Positions 27,401 through 33,619 of a DNA stretch of 46,761 nt are shown piece after piece. Under the pieces are notes generated by a model. It had not been told where the DNA came from. It did not search any database and saw only the letters and a program-made list of their open reading frames with translations. This DNA is from Deltaproteobacteria bacterium (lineage in GTDB: Bacteria; Desulfobacterota; Desulfarculia; Adiutricales; Adiutricaceae), in NCBI GenBank assembly GCA_031263485.1, contig JAISFS010000043.1, positions 1-46,761 on the forward strand, read 5' to 3'. The stretch's first letter is position 1. The number at the start of each line of letters is the position of its first letter. Both the position numbers and the translations under genes were made by a program.

Positions 27401-27549
27401 AGATGGTTGTTACCGGAACCTTTGCTCCAGTAGTAGCTGTTGTTTTTCGATAAACCGAGACAGAGCGAGGACGCGCCGGACAGCGCGAAAAACACCGCCA
27501 GACACAGGCAGGGAATGGCCCTTACGGCCAGTCGACGTGCGGATTTCAT
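15475..27549 (-). CDS. Giant autotransporter with four ~580-residue passenger modules
   Basis: 4024 residues, type V secretion: the C-terminal barrel inserts in the outer membrane and the passenger reaches the surface. Signal peptide at 1-33 (MKSARRLAVRAIPC, then LAVFFALSGASS). Residues about 35-1130 are a Gly/Ser/Thr-rich beta-helix region with WSKGSGNNHLWGDD near the start. Residues about 1140-3370 hold four tandem modules. Each has GDHRLAGDNRNFAGR-like, GRGEISGKT-like and FWAKDGGGVWNTDGE-like motifs, and passenger-repeat phrases such as LTLTG.NNDYTG. The barrel covers about 3745-4024, starts RRFGAFGFLSGG and ends with the aromatic tail IKYEF. The ATG at 27549 follows GAGGGGG. No protease triad, RGD or other activity motif was seen, so adhesin or surface-layer roles are inference. 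The frame is intact throughout, which argues it is expressed. Confidence 0.92.
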   Translation of the reverse strand: MKSARRLAVRAIPCLCLAVFFALSGASSLCLGLSKNNSYYWSKGSGNNHLWGDDVPGGWWLVYTVIDRGGADHPNPETHYEWIKTDWISSIPLFTSWATFGAFNNEVKPKVFNVSLDGSNSVYVELMEIDNTQGPYYKGHDWLFTGDYSSRSRWNIFANDISFKEGSYGSWFTTTFDNLGVYADGGFIYDYNTLLVTGGSGLRLSTLFIDSGILDFRGKSLEIGSLTLKNAPTLRISAHGNSTNLRLPQISNAIVVFYDTYGGAPGDDYNTSNSVSGIRDSIVMIGDTGSPASVEFAGKVLGGDVDLIIADGSRLSLEGDGNFLSNARFSLDGAGTLRLTGDLLEPRINLTSFTGIYDLNGHNLWMDAKVFGNPTAITGGGELSIGIRDTLTVGGGGGLFQAGPSDDLLLSLNAVASGKLTVAGGGGVSTGGSLTLASGEGEIILSGGRYEYQRGITNRHSLTLTGKAELSVNAPYSLTANEGGLLNYGRLTVAGPATLHGDLAMPMNPLTYNSLVLKSRFTVDGDSLFINQTTIPGSPVFGMPIRSTFDYRAGTLVTTGELALNGVLFQANISHPGVHVMAKYGTLTGTFANAAEDVNDVSPQVKINGQNIGVPSWLVYNETNDRILLITHGSGGHILFRNDQTAVSVHKWEDGVVGWDEVSISLPGGISLVKTHWNNFADPAIAVFDSVYGTPGTVSVESQVEANMLSFLDNGWIIENDYHSLLKLFPLDPHGVAYSVLNSQAPDDPTFVTSPRIDVPMAIDFDIPLHKTGVGTLILSDGFYHVSAPNAPERVEIKEGRLILESNLALASNNLGVPYYSSVTIEPAAVLRLDFKDDAHADSLVVHNRLGGAGSLEIASGSAAVFNDAQPNFIGNVIVEAGDGTRDTVLRVGDVFGVGGGAGNAGDIVLSDGSSVLELKFNSPYEDFPHRITGDGRLLVEGTTSMNAVVHLLPGSTFTGGVKVSDYDQLYLYGEGDGKTFTAAGTGPISLPNRYVQDENTLRLAGGGGILENELSGNTSVYIGAATTFLDNNVRTDGTDFTGVVKVNFPLTLRADVRQGAEATPPFYISGVGDLYLDGRNDTGDGVTFRDMRVYTTNKSQQYVRIIVIGNTALRIDSDTFQVGDGGVYLEDAESRLYLHDQNFGKAISGFGTVELTDGAHRLAGDNRNFAGRVTIPGTLTVNSQNSVGTAQLALDNGTLALGADLANLVEVLPGGGTLSSSAANVTLSGPVTGAGSLSINADNILTLTGRDSDYSGPATVARGQLRLEDAVLNGVGRLTVLSGAALSGRGEISGDTVIDGGGSLSVDGLLSFYGERDPEGSLLAGTDLTLSPGASLSFNQGGTLDVTGRLDWGPGNAATVINLDSPGVHLLAKYGTTSLAAGIVDPAYYTVNYNGGQLFDGGDYRLVMENFVNDGLLVLIAMPNSQKIEFWAKDGGGIWNTDGELNWSSAYSPSPATAETWSPASRAAVFGADGAKPGAVRVQGPVSASGMFFISDGWRVSGDPVTLLDLDPADGKGYAVIGGQGLDVVVESVLTGGVGLHKIGAGHLALTAANTYTGDTLIGAGTLELGRIDAVGLGSRITIGDGATLLLAYRDVTVGLPQELAGSGTLAIYGEALLDRATPSFTGTAVVAEGGALTLRVNSARGAAAVPSFTLGGGGDVLLDGAGVTFSGLTAAISRYGTTVVTGGTALRVADGDETAQIGTGGLRLDGADSLLHLDDQDFTNALSGIGKVELSSGDHMLTGDNLNFAGLITVPGALTVNAQSDVGTARIALNGGVLALGAELANAVELQSGGGTLYASAAATLSGPVTGTGGLTKSGEGILTLTGLDNCYTGATSVAEGELRLDDAVLDGGGELTVLSGAALSGRGEISGKTVIDGGGRLSVDGILSFRGEPDQFGNLPAATDLTLSPGAGLAFNQGGMLDVAGRLDWGLNNGVAATSISLDSLGVHVLAKYGTTSLASGQVAEADYTVSYNGGPIHNDALHRLEMENFDEAGRLVLIAMPNGQKIEFWAKDGGGVWNTDGEANWSGAYSASPATMETWSPASRVAVFGAAGATPGAVRVQGPASASGMFFISDGWRVSGDPVTLLDLDPADGESYAAVGGQGVDVAVESVLTGAAGLHKSGAGHLALAAANTYAGDTLVGAGTLELGRVDAAGLGTTITIEDGATLLLAYRDVTTGLRQELTGRGKLAIGGEALLELANTFFTGAAVVAAGGALTLRANPAQGAAAVPSFTLGGGGDVLLDGAGVTFGNLTAEAGRAGTTVVTAGTVLRVADRDETAQIGTGGLRLDGADSLLLLDDQDFENSLSGIGKVELSGGDHRLAGDNRNFAGRITVPGSLTVNAQSEVGAARLALNGGVLALGADLANAVELQSDGGTLYSAAAATLSGPITGTGGLAKSGEGILTLTGRNNDYTGATVVTEGQLRLEDAVLNGGGELSVQSGAALSGRGEISGKTTIENGGSLSVDGLLSFRGEPDEFGDLPATDLTLSPGARLAFNQGGTLDVAGRLDWGLNNGTAATSISLDSLGVHVLAKYGTTSLHGGPVAAADYTVNYNGGPIYDGARYRMALENFDGSGRLVLIAMPDGQRIEFWARDGGGVWNTDGEANWSGEYSRSPATLETWSPASRAAVFGAAGITPGTVRVQGPVSASGLFFISDGWRVFGDPVTLLDLDPADGESYAVIGGLGGDIAVESVLTGGAGLHKSGAGHLALAAANTYTGDTLVGAGTLELGRVDAAGLGARITIEEGATLLLAYRDVATSLRQELAGRGKLAIGGEALLELANASFTGAAVVAGGGALTLRADSAQGAAAVPSFTLGGGGDVLLDGAGVTFGGLTAAAGRYGTTVLTGGAALRIDDGDETAQIGTGGLRLDGAESLLRLDDQDFANALSGIGTVELTGGDHRLAGDNRNFAGRITVPGALTVNAQSDVGAARLALNGGSLVLGADLANAVELSSGGGTLFSQAAATLNGQITGTGSLTKTGAGILTLTGRNNDYTGPTVVAEGQLRLEDAVLDGGGRLTVLSGAALSGRGEISGKTVVEGGGRLSADGILSFRGEPDQLGNQHAGTDLTLSPGAGLDFNKGGMLDVTGRLDWGVGGSVATVINLDSLGIHVLAKYGTTSLPGGPVAAAGYTVNYKGGAISDGAQYRMALENFVLAGRLVLIAMPDGQRIEFWAKDGGGVWNTDGEANWSGEYASSPATMETWSPASRAAVFGAAGSMPGTVRVQGQVSVSGMFFLSDGWRVSGDPVTLLDLDPADGESYAVIGGLGADVAVESVLTGRVGLHKSGAGHLALTAANTYGGDTLVGAGTLELGRVDAAGMGTEIAIEDGATLLLSYRDVATGLRQELTGGGTVEIVGEALLGRANQSFAGATRIRGGLAVLADAGAFGYGKVLFDGGTLRVADGLTIDTPMELRGVANIFTVGDSASATLSGALTGLGALIKNGPGTLAVNGDNTSFHGVTVAGAGTLVAGNDSAFGTDNLIRMESGAAFGFSGNRILENGFSLEGDAYFAVNSAAEDSILNGVIVGGGGLVKTGQGTLALGGLNTFSGMAHVLDGTLTLGPEGGIVGNLALHDGALFDAGGHVPRLTRLETYDQGRYAGDLDMRGGTMFFAFSGDTVPGQAPPMLLVSGDADIDGTVVGLSLGGRDRMTLMPGHTLTLVQSDGFLGGIPANPELSGHLGITRVWTAGLTRDAHSLYASIAELRAAPEGKALAEGFMAGLTLINQGADLVAGQGTREAAKAAERAEVSDGRRFGAFGFLSGGRSRHDTGSRVEVSGLSLVTGLSIGEELTPGRLTLGAVIEYGNGSYDTYNSFAAASIRGTGHGDYLGGGILGRMDFAGIGRGRFYAEASGRIGRLNNRYENSELRDEQGNGADYDFSAAYYGAHAGIGYLLHATDKTSLDLYGNFFWTRLEGDTVTLDSNDSVTFDAADSLRLRGGARFSSAVNEYVSPHIGLAYEHEFSGTAKSTTYGLPIDAPSLEGGTGIGEIGLSVMPSSIIPLTFELGVQGYMGKRKGVTVSLQIKYEF
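17440..24110 (-). repeat. Four tandem ~1.74-kb coding modules inside the autotransporter gene
   Basis: The same landmark (plus-strand cagggtgtcgccc) occurs at 17641, 19381, 21121 and 22864: spacings of 1740, 1740 and 1743 bases, all multiples of three. Modules therefore stay in frame, at 580 or 581 codons each. The copies are very similar by eye in the middle and more divergent at the N-terminal end. Outer boundaries are approximate. Confidence 0.88.
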
Positions 27550-27568
27550 TGTATCCCCCTCATATCGT

Positions 27569-28240
27569 TCAAGGCGGCGACGAGTCATCCCGCGCCCTTA
27601 TCAATGAGGCAACCTGCCTCGCATAAAGATCGCCCTTAAGTTCCGTGATGAACCCATCCCGCCCCGGTTCCTGCGAGACGGCGCCTTTAACCGCCAGGAG
27701 CCGTTCAATCGCGCCTTCCGCGTCTGCCTTGCCGACAGCGCCTGCCCGGTCCATGGCGAATCGCCGAGAACTGCCCCGGAACGCCCGGCTTCGGCGGCTT
27801 TGGGAAAGAGTGCGGGATACCCGTCCTGATCAGCCTCGCCTCCGAGCAGGACGACATCTAAAATCGCGTCCAGGTGAAAATGTCCGGCCGCTTCCAAGCT
27901 TCGACCGTATCTTTGAGAAGCGCAAGGCGTTATTTCTCGTCAGATGGCAGGCCACGCCCTCGCAGGTACTGGCCCATCGGCGTGCGCCGGGCGGGGTAAA
28001 ACCCTATTCGGCACATTTATCAAAAGCTTTCGCCGCCAGGCCCATGTCCCCCGCAGCGTCAAAACCGATTTCACGGCACGGGCCGCAGGCGCATGCATGC
28101 TTCACTTTCATGGGCGTCAGCCGCTTTCAGGAGACATTCCAGGGTCTCGGCGAAGTTGCGCGGTTCGCCGCCCCACCCTCATACAGACGTCCGAGGCCGA
28201 GTATGGCCTGGCTTTGCCCTGTTTCCGCGTTCATCGGCTA
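27569..28240 (-). pseudogene. Decayed Sel1-repeat (TPR-like) protein gene
   Basis: Fragments typical of Sel1-like repeats appear in order but in different frames. They are GQSQAILGLGRLYEGG from about 28215; NFAETLECLLKAADAHESEA; then GLAAKAFDKCAE ending at a TAG; MGQYLRGRGLPSDEK ending at a TAA; GGEADQDGYPALFPKAAEAG; and finally KADAEGAIERLLAVKG to 27569. Sel1 proteins are solenoid adaptors. At least three frame changes and two or more stop codons separate the pieces, so no full product can be made. It lies just upstream of the autotransporter on the same strand. Endpoints are approximate. An alternative is chance similarity in Ala-rich frames, but six consecutive matching pieces make that unlikely. 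Confidence 0.55.
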
Positions 28241-28351
28241 AAGCGCGTCCAAGGCGCCAGGAGAGATTTCCGAAACTGCACGGGCGGCTGGTCCGCAATT
28301 ATCCGGTTCGTTTGGCCGATGTTGGAAAGGCAAAGAAAGGCAGGAGATACC

Positions 28352-28441
28352 GAAAAGACCAAAAATGACGAAAAAGCCGGAAATGACGAAAAGGCAGAAA
28401 ATGACGAAAAGGCCGAAATGGCCCAAATGGCCCAAATGGCC
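28352..28441. repeat. 18-bp minisatellite grading into 9-bp repeats
   Basis: Units close to gaaaaggcagaaaatgac start at 28352, 28370, 28388 and 28406. The last passes into repeats of caaatggcc. Read on the plus strand it would encode NDEKAE-like units, but no believable gene contains it. It lies 3' of the RND pump gene. Confidence 0.8.
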
Positions 28442-28614
28442 TGATGACAGGGTGGAAAGGACAAAATCAACAGTACGGCGCATAGGCGGACTGTCCGGAA
28501 AACCTTGAACGGCGGGTTTTCAAATGGTGCTCGGCGACATGAAGTGTCCCGCCCGTTCCGCACGGCCACGAAACAGGCCCGCCTGAACGCCTCGCCTGGA
28601 AGGACGGATATAAT

Positions 28615-31600
28615 TCATGCTTTCCGGGTTCCGCCGATCCTCTCCCGCAGGCCCTGTGCCAGGGCGTACATCCCCGGAATGAGAAAAACGCCGATGGCCG
28701 TCGCCGCTAGCATTCCGCAGAATACCCCCGTCCCCAGGGAATGGCGCGCGTTGGCGCCGGCCCCGCTCGCGATGACCAGAGGCAGCACGCCGAGTATGAA
28801 GGCGAAGGATGTCATGAGTATGGGGCGGATACGCTGCCTGCCGGCGGCCTCGGCGGCCTCGGCGGGCGAGAGCCCCTCCTTCCGGCGTCCCTGTGCGAAC
28901 TGCACGATGAGGATGGCGTTCTTGGCCGCCAGCCCGATGAGCATGACCAGCCCTACCTGCATGAACACATCCATGCTCAGGCCCCTGAAAAGCTGTCCGA
29001 AGACGGCCCCGCACACGGCGACGGCCACGGAGAGCATTACGATTACGGGCGAGGTGAAGCTCTCGTACAGCCCGGCCAGGACGAGGAAACAGCAGACGAA
29101 GGCCAGCACGAGGACCGTGCCGGTCTTTCCGGCGGCCAGACGCTCCTGATACGACTGCCCCGTCCACTCGAAACCGAACCCGCTCGGCAGAGCCTGTTCC
29201 GCGGCCTTTTCCATGGCGGCCATGGCCTCGCCCGAACTGCGCCCCGGGGCGGGGGCCGCCATGAATTCCACCGAAGGATACAGGTTGTAACGGGTCAGGT
29301 ATTCCGGCCCGCTCGTGTCCCTGGGGGTCACGAAACTTGAGACCGGGGCCAGACTCCCGTCGCCCGCGCGGACGCGGAAGAAACGCAGGGCGTCGGCCGT
29401 CACGCGGTATTCGTCGCTGGCCTGCATCTTGACCTTGTAGGTGCGGCCGAATTCCTGAAAATCGTTGATGTAGGAGCCGCCCAGCAGGGTTCCCACGGCA
29501 TCGTAGACCTCCGACAGGTTCACTCCCTGCCGTTTGGCCTTTTCGCGGTCGATATCCAGGTTGACGAATTTCCCCTGCATGCTGAAGGCGGTGTAGGGCG
29601 AGGACAGTTCCGGAGCATGGGCAAAGGCCGTCCACAGCTTCGCCGCCGGTTGGGCAAGCGCCCCGGCGCTCTGGTCGTCGCCCCTGTTTTCCGCCTCGAA
29701 GGTCAGCCCCAGACCCACGCCCAGGCCGCTGATGGTCGGCACGTTGAAGGCTAAGGTCAGAGGTTCCAGAAACTGCTCCGAGGCGATGGCCTGAGCTTTG
29801 GCGATAAGGGTCAGGGCGTCCTGCCCGCGGCCTTTGCGCTCCTCCCAGTGTTTCAGCTGGACAACCAGGGAGGCCACGCTGGAGCTTTGCGCCCCCGTGG
29901 CCAGATTCATGCCGCCGATGACCGCTATGGTTTCGATTTCCGGAATGCCGCCTTTTACCGCCGCGCAAAGCGCGTTGGCGGTTTCGACGGCCCGGGCCTG
30001 CGATGTTCCGTTGGGCATCTGCATCGTCATGAGAAAGACTTTCTGATCCTCGCCCGGCACAAGCGAAGTGGGCAGGAACTTCATTCCGCCGACGGCCCCC
30101 AGATAGATGGCGAGGAGGATGACCCCGGTCAAGGCCCCGCGCCGCGTGAACAATGCGAGAAGCGAGGAATAGCGGGCGAAGAACGCCCGGTACGCGACGT
30201 TGAACAGCCGCACCGGCAGGAGCGGCGGTCGCGCGTCGCGCCCTTTTACCCGCAACAGCAACGCGCAGATGGCAGGACTGAGTGTCAGGGAATTGAAGGC
30301 GGAAACGGCCACGGCCAGGGAAAGGGTCAGGGCGAACTGCGCGTAGAGCTTGCCGGTGAGCCCGCCCAGCAGGGTCATGGGCAGAAACACCGAGATCAGG
30401 GCGAAGGTGATGCCTATGATGGAAAAGCCCACATCCCTCATTGCCAGCTCGGCCGCCTCGCGCGGCGGCAGGCCTTCCTCCAGGCGCACCTCCACCGCCT
30501 CGACCACCACGATGGCGTCGTCGACGACGATGCCCACGGCCAAAACCAGGGCAAAGAGGGTCAGGCTGTTGATGTTGAGACCCAACGCGGGGAAAAAGGC
30601 GAAGACGCCGATGAGGGATACCGGCACCGCCACCAGGGGCACCAGGCTCGAGCGCAGGGAACCGAGGAACAGGTACACCACGAGAAGCACCAGAAGCAGC
30701 GCCTCGAACAGCGTGATCACCAGCTCATTCAGGGAAACCGTGACGAACTCGGCCGTATCCAGGCCGATGTTGTAGTCGATGTCCATGCCGGTTCTGACCA
30801 TCAGCTCCTTGAACCCGGCCATGGTTTCCCTGGCTTTCCGGGATATTTCCACGGCGTTGCCGGTGGGAAGCTGGTAGACGATGAGGGATGCGGACTGCCT
30901 GCCGTCAAGGCGGCTGAAACTGTCGTAGGCTTCGGCCCCCAGCTCTATGCCGGGGCGAATCACGGCCCTGCCGCCTGAGTCTGTCCCGCGGGTATCCGGC
31001 GTGACGTCCATAAGGCGGATCACCCCGCCGTCCTCGTTGGTGCGCACGACAAGCCTGCCGAACTCTTCCGGCGTGGAGAGTCTCCCCCTGATGATGCCGG
31101 TGCGGACGTATCTGGCGTCCGACGGGGCCGCGCCGAAGGCCCCGGCAGGGGCGACGCTGTTCTGGTCGTTCACGGCGTTGCGCACGTCGCCCACCGTCAG
31201 CCCGTAATGGCTCAGACGTTCCGGGTCAAGCCACAGGCGCATGCCGTAATCGCCGGCGCCCACAAGCTGCACGTCCCCCACCCCGTCGATGCGGGCCAGA
31301 TCGTCTTTCAGAAAACGGGAGGCGTAGTTAGCCAGATCCAGATCGCTGACGCGCCCGTCTGGCGAGAAAAGGCTGATGAGCATGAGCATGTCCGGCGACT
31401 GCCGGCGTACGGTCAGACCCTGGCGCATGACCTCCTGCGGCAGCAGCGGCTGGGCCTCCGCGACCCTGTTCTGCACGTCCACCAGGGCCATGTCGTCGTC
31501 GCGATCGACGTCAAAGGTGACGGCCATGTTCAGGTAGCCGTTGTTGAAGCATTTCGAGGAAATATACAGCATTCCCTCCGCTCCGTTAATCTGGCGCTCC

Positions 31601-31794
31601 AGCACCGCGGCCACGGACTCCGAGACGGTCGCCGCGTCCGCGCCGGGAAAGAGGGCGGTAATGGAGACCGTGGGGGGGGAAACCCTGGGATAACTCGCCA
31701 GAGGCAGGCCTTTCAGGTTGAGAAGCCCCAGGACCACGAGGAGGGTCGAAAGGCAGGCGGACAGGATGGGCCGGTCTATGAAAAATTTGAACAT
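28615..31794 (-). CDS. RND multidrug efflux permease, HAE1 family (AcrB/MexB-like)
   Basis: 1059 residues, the usual size. It is an inner-membrane trimer that drives export of drugs, dyes or other hydrophobic compounds with the proton gradient. It starts MFKFFIDRPILSACLS with the first membrane helix. The proton relay is intact: Asp425 and Asp426 in GIVVDDAIVVVE, and Lys958 in AAKNAILIVQFA (AcrB Asp407/Asp408/Lys940, with a constant offset of 18). Two large periplasmic loops follow helices 1 and 7, and FPMTLLGG-like FLPMTLLGGLTGKLYAQ marks helix 6. The gene follows its adaptor by 55 bases on the same strand and forms an operon with it. No outer-membrane channel gene or TetR/MarR regulator is adjacent. 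Substrates cannot be predicted. Confidence 0.94.
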   Translation of the reverse strand: MFKFFIDRPILSACLSTLLVVLGLLNLKGLPLASYPRVSPPTVSITALFPGADAATVSESVAAVLERQINGAEGMLYISSKCFNNGYLNMAVTFDVDRDDDMALVDVQNRVAEAQPLLPQEVMRQGLTVRRQSPDMLMLISLFSPDGRVSDLDLANYASRFLKDDLARIDGVGDVQLVGAGDYGMRLWLDPERLSHYGLTVGDVRNAVNDQNSVAPAGAFGAAPSDARYVRTGIIRGRLSTPEEFGRLVVRTNEDGGVIRLMDVTPDTRGTDSGGRAVIRPGIELGAEAYDSFSRLDGRQSASLIVYQLPTGNAVEISRKARETMAGFKELMVRTGMDIDYNIGLDTAEFVTVSLNELVITLFEALLLVLLVVYLFLGSLRSSLVPLVAVPVSLIGVFAFFPALGLNINSLTLFALVLAVGIVVDDAIVVVEAVEVRLEEGLPPREAAELAMRDVGFSIIGITFALISVFLPMTLLGGLTGKLYAQFALTLSLAVAVSAFNSLTLSPAICALLLRVKGRDARPPLLPVRLFNVAYRAFFARYSSLLALFTRRGALTGVILLAIYLGAVGGMKFLPTSLVPGEDQKVFLMTMQMPNGTSQARAVETANALCAAVKGGIPEIETIAVIGGMNLATGAQSSSVASLVVQLKHWEERKGRGQDALTLIAKAQAIASEQFLEPLTLAFNVPTISGLGVGLGLTFEAENRGDDQSAGALAQPAAKLWTAFAHAPELSSPYTAFSMQGKFVNLDIDREKAKRQGVNLSEVYDAVGTLLGGSYINDFQEFGRTYKVKMQASDEYRVTADALRFFRVRAGDGSLAPVSSFVTPRDTSGPEYLTRYNLYPSVEFMAAPAPGRSSGEAMAAMEKAAEQALPSGFGFEWTGQSYQERLAAGKTGTVLVLAFVCCFLVLAGLYESFTSPVIVMLSVAVAVCGAVFGQLFRGLSMDVFMQVGLVMLIGLAAKNAILIVQFAQGRRKEGLSPAEAAEAAGRQRIRPILMTSFAFILGVLPLVIASGAGANARHSLGTGVFCGMLAATAIGVFLIPGMYALAQGLRERIGGTRKA

Positions 31795-31849
31795 TGCTTC
31801 GTTCCCGTCTGCGGAAACCGCCGGACGCGCCGCGCCCTCGGTCGGAAAA

Positions 31850-32986
31850 TCAGCTGTCGCCGCCGGAGGCCTCCGCAGACGGGGGAACCGCTTCCGCCCT
31901 CATGCCCGGCTGGGCCGCGACCAATCCCTCGACGACGACGCGCTGCCCTTCGGCCAGGCCTTTGAGGATGATGCGATCCTCCCCGTGAAGGCCGCCGATT
32001 TCCACCGGAACGGCTACCAGGATGCCGTCGCCGTCCACCGTGAACACGGCCTTGCCGCCTCCCCTGTCCAGTACGGCCGCCTCGGGGACGGTCACCACCT
32101 CCCGCTCGCCCAGTACTCCGGTGACGGCGGCGAACATCCCCGGACGGAGCATGTTGTCGGGGTTGGGGAAGTCCACCCGCACCCCCATGGTGTTGGTCTT
32201 GCTGTCCACCACCGGATCGGCCATCTCCAGAACTCCATCATGTTCGTAAGGGACGCGCTCGTCTCCCAGGGCCAGACGGAAGACAAGCTTTTTGGGGTCG
32301 CCGCCCCGCTCGCGGATCAGCGTGGAAAAACGGACGAATTCCCTGTCGGTGATGGAAAATTCGGCCCGGACGAGGTCCGTGCGGAACATGGTGGTCAAAA
32401 GGGTATTGGATTCCTGTACCAGCGCGCCGGCCTCCACGGCGGAGCGGTTGACGAAGCCGGTGACGGGCGCCGTGATGGTGGCGTACCCGAGGCTGATGGA
32501 CGCCTTTTCCTCCTGCGCCCTGGCGGCGTTGAGAGCCGCCAAGGCCTCCTCGGCGTTGGCGACGGCGGTATCGCGATCCTGGATGTTCATCGCGCCCTTG
32601 GCGGCGAGGGCGATATAACGATCCCTGATGGCCGAGAGGTTCTTCCAGGTGGATTCGGCCTTGACCGTGTCGGCCTTTGCCGTTTCGCAGGCGGCCTTCA
32701 AGTCGCGGTCATCCAGTTTATAGAGTATGGTTCCCTTGGTCACCAGGGCGCCTTCGGCGAAGAGACGTTCCGTCAGATAGCCCTGAACCCTGGCCCGTAC
32801 CTCGACGGTTTCCCTGGCGGCAAGCGTGGCGTCGAAAGACGCCGTTTCCTCGACGGAAACGGCTTTGGCCTCCGCCAGACGCACTCTCAACGCTTTTTGC
32901 ACGGCAGGTTTCCCCTCCCCTCTTTCACAGCCGAAAGCCGGCAGGCAGCACAGCAAAATCAGCAACAGAGAGAGACGTTGCGGCAT
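31850..32986 (-). CDS. RND periplasmic adaptor (membrane fusion) lipoprotein
   Basis: 378 residues from the ATG at 32986. It links the RND permease encoded next to it to an outer-membrane channel. It has a lipoprotein-type signal (LSLLLILLCCLPAFGC, lipid-accepting Cys20, though the -3 position is Ala). Next come the barrel-sandwich half VEVRARVQGYLTERLFAEGA, a coiled-coil hairpin rich in Ala/Glu/Lys (about residues 90-155), the second half SISLGYATITAPVTGFV, and the beta-barrel and membrane-proximal parts ending near GQRVVVEGL. AAGGAG lies 11 bases before the ATG, slightly far. A longer frame reaches 33049 but adds 21 residues without signal character. It is the first gene of the efflux operon. 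Confidence 0.92.
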   Translation of the reverse strand: MPQRLSLLLILLCCLPAFGCERGEGKPAVQKALRVRLAEAKAVSVEETASFDATLAARETVEVRARVQGYLTERLFAEGALVTKGTILYKLDDRDLKAACETAKADTVKAESTWKNLSAIRDRYIALAAKGAMNIQDRDTAVANAEEALAALNAARAQEEKASISLGYATITAPVTGFVNRSAVEAGALVQESNTLLTTMFRTDLVRAEFSITDREFVRFSTLIRERGGDPKKLVFRLALGDERVPYEHDGVLEMADPVVDSKTNTMGVRVDFPNPDNMLRPGMFAAVTGVLGEREVVTVPEAAVLDRGGGKAVFTVDGDGILVAVPVEIGGLHGEDRIILKGLAEGQRVVVEGLVAAQPGMRAEAVPPSAEASGGDS

Positions 32987-33095
32987 AGGACTATTGTCTC
33001 CTTCGGTTCCTATGTCTGCGGGCGACATGGGGCTCATAACGTCTTTCACGGACTTCGGAACCTGGGCAAAGGCGAGGACAGGCGGAAAGGGCGAG

Positions 33096-33541
33096 TCAAG
33101 CCCATTGACTCTTGGACAAATCCCTTAACGCACCGTTTTCGACCAAAGTCTCGTAAGCGTTCATGCGCGGCGCGCGGGCCGGGATCTTGCCGGATCTATC
33201 GGCATTCGCTCCCGCCGCCCCTCTGATCGCCATCATTCCTGGGCTTCCTGGCAATTCGTAACCCCCCTCCGCTCCCCCGTCGTCCGCCTCGACGCGCAGG
33301 TCGAACTTGTTGTGAAATCCCCCAATTCCTATAGGGTTTTCACGGCCTGGTGGGAGCACGGACCTCGGCATGGGATTTCGCTCCCCTTCACCCGTGCCGC
33401 CGCAGGAAATCTTGATGGCATAGAGCTTTGAGGCACCGTCATTGGCAAGCGCCGATGCGCCCCTACCGCCGCAAGGGGAAAAACCGCAAATGCCGTGAGG
33501 ACCGCCAGCATCAGCTGCCATTTCCCACGCGTTTTCCACGA
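33096..33541 (-). pseudogene. Possible frameshifted small secreted protein
   Basis: From an ATG at 33541 one frame gives a good signal peptide, MSWKTRGKWQLMLAVLTAFA followed by VFPLAAVGA. A neighbouring frame then continues plausibly as SALANDGASKLYAIKISCGG, later GFHNKFDLRVEADDG, and ends SKSQWA at 33096. A single-base shift near 33460, just after the signal peptide, would join them into about 145 residues. I do not recognise the family. Either half alone could be chance, so confidence is low. Confidence 0.3.
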
Positions 33542-33619
33542 CATAAGATAAACCGCCCGTAGGATCATGCGGGTCGAGTGCTGAAGGTCACTTTTACCCG
33601 ACAGGTCGTTCAGTCGCAT

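Noticed and set aside
33329..33619. Intact small secreted protein in a single frame
   Set aside because: The frame past the signal peptide loses all protein-like character; the plausible continuation is in another frame, so it was recorded as a possible pseudogene instead.
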